Source: an uncultured Ruminococcus sp.
GTDB lineage: Bacteria > Bacillota > Clostridia > Oscillospirales > Acutalibacteraceae
Direction of reading: 5' to 3'
DNA length: 13,199 nt
NCBI GenBank assembly: GCA_900543095.1
Contig: UQQD01000033.1
Coordinates: 1 to 13,199, forward strand
Part shown: positions 1 through 4,838 of the stretch, piece after piece
How the letters are laid out: the number at the start of each line of letters is the position of its first letter
How positions within the stretch are numbered: the first letter of the stretch is position 1
The notes under the pieces: generated by a model
What the model was told of the DNA's origin: nothing
Databases searched by the model: none
What the model saw: only the letters and a program-made list of their open reading frames with translations
Translations under genes and position numbers: made by a program

Positions 1-1
1 G

Positions 2-58
2 GTAAAAACGCAGATGGGCGAGCTTGAAATCAAAGTTCCGAGGGACAGAAACGGCAGT
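2..58 (+). pseudogene. IS256-type transposase fragment
   Basis: The frame starting at base 2 reads VKTQMGELEIKVPRDRNGS. This matches the conserved segment of IS256/mutator-family transposases, in which a 'tGe.ei.vPRDRnG.f' stretch precedes the catalytic core. After about base 58 the resemblance stops abruptly and the frame ends at TGA 74-76, while a different frame takes up a phage capsid gene. The piece is cut by the window edge on its left, so the upstream extent is unknown. It is seen as a scrap of an insertion sequence joined to phage DNA. The family call rests on a 19-residue match recognised from memory. Confidence 0.6.
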
Positions 59-1334
59 CCTGCGTATGAGCAATGATAAGTACCGCAAGGCGATTTTTAA
101 CGCACAGGTCGCAATGAACACAGGCTCGGTTACATACGAACAAGCAGTTGATATGGCGTGTAAGGATATGCTTGACGCAGGTCTGAATTGCGTGGAGTAT
201 AAAAACGGCGCAAGACACACCTTGTCGGATTATGCGGATATGGCAATCAAGACGGCTAACAAGCGAGCTTATCTGCGTGGCGAAGGTGAGGAAAGGGCAA
301 AGTACGGACTCTCTCTTGTTGTGGTGAACTCCAGACAAGGCGGCTGTCCCAAATGTGCCGAATATATCGGCAAAGTGTTTATTGATGATGTTTATTCGGG
401 CGGAACTCAATCCGACGGCAAATATCCGCTGCTCAGTAACGCTATTGCAGGCGGATTGTTTCACCCACGTTGTAAGGACAGCACAAGTACATATTATGAG
501 GGGATAACAACATTAAGCCCCGTTACTGCCAAAGAAATGGCGGAAATGGACCGCAGAGAACAGCTTGAAGCTCAACAGCAGTACGCCGAACGTCAGGCGC
601 AACGCTTTGACCGCAGGGCAAAATACAGCCTTGATAATGATAACAAACGTGTTGCACAAGCGAGGTCAAACGAGTGGCACGACAGGGCGGATAAGTTGGC
701 GGAGCAAAAGGAAGATTATATTCATAAAATATCAGACAGTGAATCAATCACGAAAAAAGAAAAATCTGAAATCACTGCTGAAAAAGCAAAGACAGATGTT
801 GAAAATTCCGTAAATAGTGGTATAATAGAATTTGAAAAGGGTGTTACAAAAGAAGTTCAAGAAACTTTTAATAACGAACTTGAAAATATGCAAAAGAAAT
901 TCGGTAAAGTAACAACCATTTCAAGAGTTGGCATACTTAATTCTAAAAATTCAACGGATTATGGTGAGTTTTACGATAATTCGGGAGAACTTTTATTAAA
1001 GTTTGCGAATAAGAAAAATGCTTTGTCTGAACACGCACAAAAAGCACAAAAAATGAAAAAATCGTGTGAATGGTCTTCGGCACATCCTTTGCATACTTTC
1101 AGACACGAGATAGGTCATGCGATACAGCTTGAACACAGGTTAAATGACCCGTTATGGGACAGTAAGCTCAGTGAGATACGAAAAATAATGTCAAAAGTCG
1201 ATAACAGCGATGTTTCATTATATGCTTTTGATAGTATTGATGAGTTTATCTCTGAGTGTATTGCAGAAAGTATGACGGAAAAAGCGCGAGCTACTTCTAA
1301 AAAAGTTATTAATATAATTTTAGGTGGTGATTGA
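24..1334 (+). CDS. Truncated phage minor capsid protein with C-terminal zincin domain
   Basis: Residues ~13-175 match phage minor capsid protein 2 (Phage_min_cap2), a head/portal-associated virion protein. Cues are the SNDKYRKAIFNAQ start, a CVEYKNGARHTLSDYADMAI block, a GCPKC motif and GLFHPRCKDS. The family normally has over 100 residues ahead of this point, so the N terminus is missing. The nominal start is a TTG without a ribosome binding site, and homology only begins near base 54. Residues ~175-260 are charged and helical. The C-terminal ~170 residues hold a zinc-metallopeptidase signature, H361-E-I-G-H365, with a likely third ligand in DEFISECIAES (E407 or E411). From about base 710 the DNA becomes clearly more AT-rich than the capsid part, as expected of an exchangeable C-terminal domain. 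Capsid proteins with toxin tips are known for the MuF group; a toxin role here is inference. Expression is uncertain because the 5' end is lost. Confidence 0.8.
   Translation: MKSKFRGTETAVLRMSNDKYRKAIFNAQVAMNTGSVTYEQAVDMACKDMLDAGLNCVEYKNGARHTLSDYADMAIKTANKRAYLRGEGEERAKYGLSLVVVNSRQGGCPKCAEYIGKVFIDDVYSGGTQSDGKYPLLSNAIAGGLFHPRCKDSTSTYYEGITTLSPVTAKEMAEMDRREQLEAQQQYAERQAQRFDRRAKYSLDNDNKRVAQARSNEWHDRADKLAEQKEDYIHKISDSESITKKEKSEITAEKAKTDVENSVNSGIIEFEKGVTKEVQETFNNELENMQKKFGKVTTISRVGILNSKNSTDYGEFYDNSGELLLKFANKKNALSEHAQKAQKMKKSCEWSSAHPLHTFRHEIGHAIQLEHRLNDPLWDSKLSEIRKIMSKVDNSDVSLYAFDSIDEFISECIAESMTEKARATSKKVINIILGGD
799..826 (+). promoter_or_regulatory. Internal SigA-like promoter inside the capsid-zincin gene
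   Basis: TTGAAA at 799-804 and TATAAT at 821-826 are separated by 16 bp, with an upstream TG (818-819) giving an extended -10. It lies in the AT-rich part of the gene just before the metallopeptidase region. It could drive the small downstream ORF independently, but AT-rich coding DNA produces such matches by chance. Confidence 0.35.
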
Positions 1335-1338
1335 TATT

Positions 1339-1506
1339 ATGAATGGTGAATATGCAAAGTTCAGAGAATGGACTACAGAATTAGACGATTATGGGTATCG
1401 TTCTATAAGACAAGATGCCCCTGATGAAATAAAAGCCGAGGCAAAGAAAGCTGATGAAGAACATTTTAAAAAGACAGGCAGGCATATGTATCATCTTGAT
1501 TATTAA
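1339..1506 (+). CDS. 55-aa protein following the capsid-zincin gene
   Basis: A 55-residue, charged protein (MNGEYAKFREWTTELDDY... ending HMYHLDY). I chose ATG 1339 because an AGGTGGT ribosome binding site lies ~10 bases upstream, across the stop codon of the capsid-zincin gene; an upstream GTG at 1324 would place the binding site inside the coding region. It begins 4 bases after the previous stop, so the two are translationally linked. No signal peptide or membrane segment is visible. Position and size fit a small immunity protein for the preceding metallopeptidase domain, but equally a small phage head-region protein. I do not recognise a characterised family. Confidence 0.65.
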   Translation: MNGEYAKFREWTTELDDYGYRSIRQDAPDEIKAEAKKADEEHFKKTGRHMYHLDY

Positions 1507-1508
1507 CT

Positions 1509-1534
1509 AACCGCTCCTTGTGGGCGGTTTTGTT
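1509..1534 (+). terminator. Weak intrinsic terminator after the 55-aa gene
   Basis: AACCGC/GCGGTT arms with an inner CC/GG pair close a short TTGT loop, followed by a TTTTGTT tract. It begins 3 bases after the stop codon of the 55-aa gene. Confidence 0.5.
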
Positions 1535-1559
1535 ATGCGTGAATTTAATACAGAGATTA

Positions 1560-1590
1560 GCACTTAATCAATCGGATTGAGTGCTTTTTT
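1560..1590 (+). terminator. Intrinsic terminator
   Basis: A 10-bp stem (GCACTTAATC at 1560-1569 with GATTGAGTGC at 1575-1584, one G-U pair) has a 5-base loop and is followed by six T. It separates the capsid-zincin/55-aa pair from the next phage gene. Confidence 0.75.
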
Positions 1591-1620
1591 AATACCAAAA
1601 ATCAGAAAGGTGGTGACAGA

Positions 1621-1824
1621 ATGAAAATCAGAGTAACAACAGCATTTAACGACAGGCAAAACGGCTATGTAACCCGACCTGTGAATGAAGTTTTTGAATG
1701 TTCCGAGCAGAGAGCAAAGAAACTCATTGACGGCGGCTTTGCAGAAGAGGTCAAGCCCGACGCTACGGAAAATAAGTCAAACGCTACGGAAAAGCCGAAA
1801 AGAAAGACAACAAAAACAGTTTAA
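1621..1824 (+). CDS. Small phage head-region protein
   Basis: A 67-aa protein preceded by an AAAGGTGGTG ribosome binding site 6-8 bases before ATG. Residues 1-45 (MKIRVTTAFNDRQNGYVTRPVNEVFE, then SEQRAKKLIDGGFAEEV) follow a pattern common in small proteins of tailed-phage packaging/head modules: a 'k.ity.vGe.fe.....A..Li..G.aee' arrangement. The last 20 residues are Lys/Thr/Glu-rich and probably disordered. They contain a short duplication (NATE/DATE, encoded by two ACGCTACGGAAAA copies). The gene is intact and flanked by terminators on both sides. Its molecular role is unknown; its neighbours point to capsid assembly. Confidence 0.7.
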   Translation: MKIRVTTAFNDRQNGYVTRPVNEVFECSEQRAKKLIDGGFAEEVKPDATENKSNATEKPKRKTTKTV

Positions 1825-1827
1825 AAC

Positions 1828-1859
1828 GCACTTGTGAGTGACTGCACAGGTGCTTTTTT
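1828..1859 (+). terminator. Intrinsic terminator after the 67-aa phage gene
   Basis: GCACTTGTG (1828-1836) pairs with CACAGGTGC (1845-1853), one G-U pair, followed by six T. It begins 4 bases after the stop codon. Confidence 0.75.
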
Positions 1860-1882
1860 ATTGCCCGAAGGCATTAAACTAC

Positions 1883-1959
1883 GGGAGACACCGAGCAAAA
1901 CTGAAACAGAGAGACACTCTATAAACTGACTATGGGAGACACCCGAATAACTGAAAGGA
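1883..1959 (+). repeat. Three-copy ~25-bp imperfect tandem repeat in the scaffold leader
   Basis: The core GAGACAC recurs at 1885, 1911 and 1936, and ACTGA recurs at 1900, 1925 and 1950, giving a period of 25-26 bp. The first and third units share GGGAGACACC. The last unit runs into the AAAGGA ribosome binding site of the truncated scaffold gene at 1971. It could be a phage leader or protein-binding repeat. No CRISPR features are present. Confidence 0.65.
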
Positions 1960-1970
1960 CAGATAGTATT

Positions 1971-2066
1971 ATGTCAGAACAAAATCCAAACCAAACACCA
2001 CCCGCCGAATCAAAGCCCAATTCGGAACAGACGCCGCCTGCATTTGATTATGACAAGCTTGGGTAA
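1971..2066 (+). pseudogene. Truncated phage scaffold protein gene
   Basis: Only 31 codons remain: MSEQNPNQTPPAESKPNSEQ, then TPPAFDYDKLG and stop TAA at 2064-2066. The acidic, Pro/Gln-rich start followed by FDYDKL matches the beginning of phage capsid scaffolding proteins found in Clostridia prophages, which are normally well over 100 residues. The ribosome binding site AAAGGA (1954-1959) is intact. The stop codon arises where the sequence jumps into a lysin fragment in another frame, so the gene was cut by a deletion. The scaffold name rests on pattern recognition of a short N terminus. Confidence 0.55.
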
Positions 2067-2338
2067 CAGGATATGATACATCTGATTGCGATAACGGTTA
2101 TGCCGGCAGCAGTCGTGAGATAGATATGATACAAATAATCTATTATACAGATAGGTCAAAAAATAACAAATATTATTATGCAACTTATCGTGTATCGCCG
2201 ATTGGTAAGACATATTACGATTGGCAACACGATGATATTGTCGGTAACGGTCAAGACGGCTATGCCGGAGCTGCAGGAGTTGGCATTGACCGTTTACAGA
2301 TACATTTGACACCATATTTCAAAATCAACAAAAACTAA
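2063..2338 (+). pseudogene. C-terminal fragment of a phage-type cell-wall lysin
   Basis: An open frame of 91 codons begins without a start at the deletion junction. It contains two copies of a wall-binding style motif: VTGYDTSDCDNGYAGS followed by EIDMIQIIYY, and later DIVGNGQDGYAGAAG followed by IDRLQIHL. This pattern, with 'dGYAG..g..Id.iqI', is familiar from the C-terminal repeats of amidase and glycosidase endolysins of Clostridia and their phages. The enzymatic domain that would precede it is absent. A terminator follows 24 bases later, consistent with the original end of the lysis module. The first plausible internal ATG (2126) has no good ribosome binding site, so expression is unlikely. 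Confidence 0.65.
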
Positions 2339-2362
2339 TTATCATTTGTCGTGCATAAAAAT

Positions 2363-2397
2363 ACCCCTCAGCCTTAATTGGTTGAGGGGTGGTTTTT
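2363..2397 (+). terminator. Strong intrinsic terminator after the lysin fragment
   Basis: ACCCCTCAGCC (2363-2373) pairs with GGTTGAGGGGT (2380-2390) around a short loop, followed by GGTTTTTG. It ends the phage-remnant transcription unit. Confidence 0.8.
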
Positions 2398-2417
2398 GTA
2401 ATAAGTATTTTTATTTA

Positions 2418-2470
2418 CTGTGTAGTTTCTGTGTAGATTCGCAGTCGAAACGTGTCTTGTATTGTCTTGT
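2418..2470. repeat. Helically phased short direct repeats
   Basis: CTGTGTAG occurs at 2418-2425 and 2429-2436 (period 11), and TGTCTTGT at 2453-2460 and 2463-2470 (period 10). They lie 100-150 bp from an att-like copy of the tRNA-Gly 3' end, where arm-type sites of a phage integrase would be expected. That role is inference. Confidence 0.5.
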
Positions 2471-2514
2471 GCCGTCTATAATTTTTAAAAATAAGAATTG
2501 GCTAAAAGTTCAGT

Positions 2515-2537
2515 GTTTATGCAGGTTTAGCATAAAC
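2515..2537. repeat. Perfect 8-bp inverted repeat
   Basis: GTTTATGC (2515-2522) and GCATAAAC (2530-2537) are perfect inverted copies around a 7-base spacer. No T-run follows on the plus strand, so it is not an obvious terminator. It could be a protein-binding site in the former attachment region. Confidence 0.45.
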
Positions 2538-2550
2538 AATATAAAAAAAC

Positions 2551-2574
2551 AGCGCCCTATGTAAATAGGACGCT
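2551..2574 (-). terminator. Terminator-like hairpin beside the att-like tRNA copy
   Basis: AGCGCCCTAT (2551-2560) and ATAGGACGCT (2565-2574) form a 10-bp stem with one mismatch. On the minus strand it is followed by GTTTTTTTA. It sits just after a copy of the tRNA-Gly 3' end and resembles the genuine tRNA terminator at 2735-2755. It may be the displaced original tRNA terminator. Confidence 0.55.
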
Positions 2575-2589
2575 TTGGAGCGGATGATG
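2574..2589. repeat. Att-like copy of the tRNA-Gly 3' end
   Basis: The 16 bases TTTGGAGCGGATGATG are identical to 2758-2773, which cover the CCA end and acceptor/T-arm junction of tRNA-Gly. This is the classic size and position of an integrase attachment core. The copies are in the same orientation, 184 bp apart start to start. I see no integrase gene nearby, so the element that made it is gone or unseen. Confidence 0.6.
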
Positions 2590-2671
2590 TAAGTATCATA
2601 TGAAAATAGGGAAGATGTCGTTTTATGTGTTCACTTGCTGTCGGAAAAGTAACTTCTACGCACCTCGCTAA

Positions 2672-2697
2672 AAACAGTCCGCAGGACTGTTTTTTTT
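2672..2697 (+). terminator. Bidirectional intrinsic terminator
   Basis: AAACAGTCC (2672-2680) and GGACTGTTT (2684-2692) are perfect arms around GCA, with a long T-run to 2697 and an A-run on the other side. It lies between the two tRNA-Gly 3'-end copies. Confidence 0.75.
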
Positions 2698-2706
2698 ACG
2701 CTCGGC

Positions 2707-2723
2707 TTCGATTCCCAATCCGC
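2707..2723 (+). repeat. Inverted partial copy of a tRNA T-arm/acceptor end
   Basis: TTCGATTCCCA plus ATCCGC on the plus strand equals the T-loop, T-stem and acceptor strand of the neighbouring minus-strand tRNA-Gly, minus two bases (TC). It is therefore an inverted partial copy of that tRNA's 3' half, or the 3' scrap of another tRNA. T-arm sequences are shared among tRNAs, so the source is uncertain. Confidence 0.4.
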
Positions 2724-2727
2724 ACAA

Positions 2728-2757
2728 CAAAAAAAGCGCACCTATAGGGTGCGCTTT
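2728..2757 (-). terminator. Terminator of tRNA-Gly
   Basis: AGCGCACC (2735-2742) and GGTGCGCT (2748-2755) form a perfect 8-bp stem. Read on the minus strand it starts 5 bases after the tRNA CCA end and is followed by seven T. A T-run on the plus strand makes it bidirectional. Confidence 0.85.
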
Positions 2758-2759
2758 TT

Positions 2760-2833
2760 TGGAGCGGATGATGGGAATCGAACCCACACGATCAGCTTGG
2801 AAGGCTGAAGTTCTACCACTAAACTACATCCGC
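2760..2833 (-). tRNA. tRNA-Gly (anticodon UCC)
   Basis: Read on the minus strand the sequence folds as a complete cloverleaf. It has a 7-bp acceptor GCGGATG/CATCCGC, the D-arm segment GTTTAGTGGTAGAAC, an anticodon stem TCAGC/GCTGA with loop CTTCCAA (anticodon TCC), a T-arm GTGGG-TTCGATT-CCCAT, discriminator T and an encoded CCA at 2762-2760. Its own SigA promoter lies just upstream and a terminator just downstream. Its 3' end is partly copied at 2574-2589. Confidence 0.97.
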
Positions 2834-2851
2834 ATCTCTGTAACGAAATAC

Positions 2852-2880
2852 ATTATACTACGGTTTTTGTGTATTGTCAA
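2852..2880 (-). promoter_or_regulatory. SigA promoter of tRNA-Gly
   Basis: On the minus strand TTGACA (2880-2875) and TATAAT (2857-2852) are separated by exactly 17 bp, both perfect consensus. The start of transcription would fall ~10-15 bases before the mature tRNA. The -35 box begins only 10 bp after the stop codon of the epimerase-LicD gene, so the polysaccharide operon probably reads into the tRNA. Confidence 0.9.
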
Positions 2881-2890
2881 GCGGTAAAGT

Positions 2891-4756
2891 TTATTTTTTG
2901 CAAATGTGTGCGCCGTCGTATTCCCCAATATCGCAGAGCTTTATTTCGTGACAACCCAGTCTTGTGCTCAGCGGGGCAAGCTCTGTATAGTCTCCGTATA
3001 AAAATCTCAGGTATTTATCATATTCTTTCGGTACAGGCAGCCTGTATCCCTCAAAATCCATATAAATCGCTTCGCTAAGATAGCTTATCAGGAAACTGCC
3101 GTTATATATGTTCCTGCCCATTCCGTCATACAGGTATTTTGCGTTCTTTTTTCCTTTAAAGAAACTCAGAGCTTTTTTCTCAAGCCAAAGGCTAAAACGA
3201 ATTGGAAACAGCTTTATACAGAGATTAGTAAGTACAGTTTGTACTTTGTTGCCGTTGTCTGTCTTTCTGTTATTCCATTTGTTAAAAACAAGCGCACGGG
3301 TAAACAGCGTCATACCAAGATGAATTTTTTGTCCGAGCCTTGAGTTTGCGGTTTTGTCGTGGCAAAAAATATCAAACGCAAGCCCGTTATGCATAGCCTT
3401 GTGATTCTTTGAGAAGCCTGTTGCAAAAACCGTATTGTCAAGCCTGATTTTTGCAAATTCATAGTAGCAGTTTTTATCGGTTTCGTTACTCTGAAAAGTC
3501 ATATTTTTTGGCAGTTCGCTCTCTGCAACTTTACAGAATTTGTCATAATCTTCACGCAGCATCATAATATCCGCATCATCGTCCCACGGGATAAATCCAT
3601 GGTGCCTTACAGCGCCGAGGAGTGTACCGCCGCCGAGAAAATACTTGATATTGTGCTTTCTGCATATCCTGTCAACTTCAAGCAGATATGCAAGCAATAT
3701 GTTATGGATAGAGTCAAGTCTGCCGTCGTGGTTGTGAGGAAGCGCAAGAGCTTTGTTGTTGTCTGCTCTGCTCATAACGCAAAGCTCAAGTGCAGTCTTA
3801 AAATCAATAATGGGAGAACAGCCGTGCTCGTCAATTTTATTAGCGTTTATTGCACAATAGTCGGAGTCGCCGTTTCCGATTAGTTTGATTCTTACTTTTT
3901 CGCCATAGATATCGTGAAGAATCGCCGCTATCATACCTGTTGACGCTTTAGAATTTTTGCCTGTAACATTGTAAGTCTGATTAGTCTCTATTTCTGTCAA
4001 TGCATAAAATATCGCCCTGAATACATCGCTTATATATATGAACGAATATTCTTTAAAAGAATTAAATACACTGTATTCGGAGTTTTTGGCAACGCTTTCA
4101 ATAACCTTGTCAATAAATGTTTCAATTCCTGAGCAAGCGCCGAGAATAACGCCGGTTCGCAGTACGGTCAGGTCAAACCCGTATTGCTTTTGATTGCAAT
4201 GCCATAGGTTTTCTGTGGTTCTCAAAAGCTGAGAATTAAAACTATCGGTTGAAGTGATAGTGACCTCTGCATATTCATTTTCGGAGTAAACACGGTGCGG
4301 CTTTGCATTTCCGTAAACTCTGCTGTCGCTTAGCAAAACAGCTTTTGCTTTGCATTTTCCCGCAATTCGAGCTGCTGCGTTTACAGCATATGTTTCGTTC
4401 TTAAAGCTTGTAACTTCATCGGTACATTTTTCATTGCAAAAGCCTGTATGAACTATATAGTCTATATTTTTTAATTCTGATTCGGAATTAAAGCTCAGAT
4501 ATTCAAAATCGTTTCTGAGTAGTATATCGGCGAAACAGTCGTTTGGCAGCTTGTCGTAATTTCCGCACAATATCACTTTGCAATTCAGCTTTTGTGTTTC
4601 GTTAAGATACAAAAGGGTATAGCAAAGGCAGCGGGCAAGCTTGTGCCCGCAGATTAAAATTGTTTTGTTTTTCAGCTTTAGGAGCGTTTCCTTTTCGACT
4701 GTCGGAACAGCCGCCCAGTCTGCCTCAAATTCGTTTAATCTGTCTTTAATTTTCAT
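2891..4756 (-). CDS. Epimerase-like domain fused to LicD phosphotransferase
   Basis: A 621-aa protein. ATG 4756 is chosen because AAAGG lies 8 bases upstream; an in-frame TTG at 4762 is less likely. Residues ~30-325 have the layout of an extended SDR sugar-nucleotide epimerase/decarboxylase (strand KTILICG, SDSRVYG at 143-149, LRTGVILGA, the YNVTG region). However, the usual GxxGxxG is replaced by GHKLARC, and the YxxxK pair aligns to N174xxxL178, so catalysis looks lost. Residues ~345-621 are LicD: GGGTLLGAVRHHGFIPWDDDADIMM at 375-398, with the acidic triad D392-D394 intact. LicD proteins transfer phosphocholine or other phospho-groups to surface polysaccharides or teichoic acids. It is the last gene of the ABC export operon, 82 bases after the ATPase. 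The substrate cannot be told from the sequence. No signal peptide is seen, so it is probably cytoplasmic. Confidence 0.88.
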   Translation of the reverse strand: MKIKDRLNEFEADWAAVPTVEKETLLKLKNKTILICGHKLARCLCYTLLYLNETQKLNCKVILCGNYDKLPNDCFADILLRNDFEYLSFNSESELKNIDYIVHTGFCNEKCTDEVTSFKNETYAVNAAARIAGKCKAKAVLLSDSRVYGNAKPHRVYSENEYAEVTITSTDSFNSQLLRTTENLWHCNQKQYGFDLTVLRTGVILGACSGIETFIDKVIESVAKNSEYSVFNSFKEYSFIYISDVFRAIFYALTEIETNQTYNVTGKNSKASTGMIAAILHDIYGEKVRIKLIGNGDSDYCAINANKIDEHGCSPIIDFKTALELCVMSRADNNKALALPHNHDGRLDSIHNILLAYLLEVDRICRKHNIKYFLGGGTLLGAVRHHGFIPWDDDADIMMLREDYDKFCKVAESELPKNMTFQSNETDKNCYYEFAKIRLDNTVFATGFSKNHKAMHNGLAFDIFCHDKTANSRLGQKIHLGMTLFTRALVFNKWNNRKTDNGNKVQTVLTNLCIKLFPIRFSLWLEKKALSFFKGKKNAKYLYDGMGRNIYNGSFLISYLSEAIYMDFEGYRLPVPKEYDKYLRFLYGDYTELAPLSTRLGCHEIKLCDIGEYDGAHICKK

Positions 4757-4783
4757 TAACAATACCTTTGTCTAAAAAGCAAT

Positions 4784-4823
4784 AATGCCGCTGCCCTATA
4801 CGGGGCGCACGGCATACGGCATT
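4784..4823. other. Intercistronic hairpin between ATPase and LicD-fusion genes
   Basis: AATGCCG (4784-4790) and CGGCATT (4817-4823) are perfect 7-bp arms enclosing a GC-rich interior that can form CCC/GGG pairs. No T-run follows on the minus strand. It may act as an mRNA stabiliser or processing site between the two genes. Confidence 0.45.
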
Positions 4824-4838
4824 TTCAGCCTTGGCAGC

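Noticed and set aside
565..813. 82-codon plus-strand frame inside the capsid gene
   Set aside because: It overlaps the recognised min_cap2 coding frame and has no family signature; it is a shadow frame.
1883..1959. CRISPR-like array
   Set aside because: There are only three imperfect units without unique spacers of constant length; the whole 25-bp period is repeat.
2346..2564. 72-codon plus-strand frame after the lysin fragment
   Set aside because: It starts in the arm of a terminator, has no ribosome binding site, and runs through repeats and a hairpin; the region looks noncoding.
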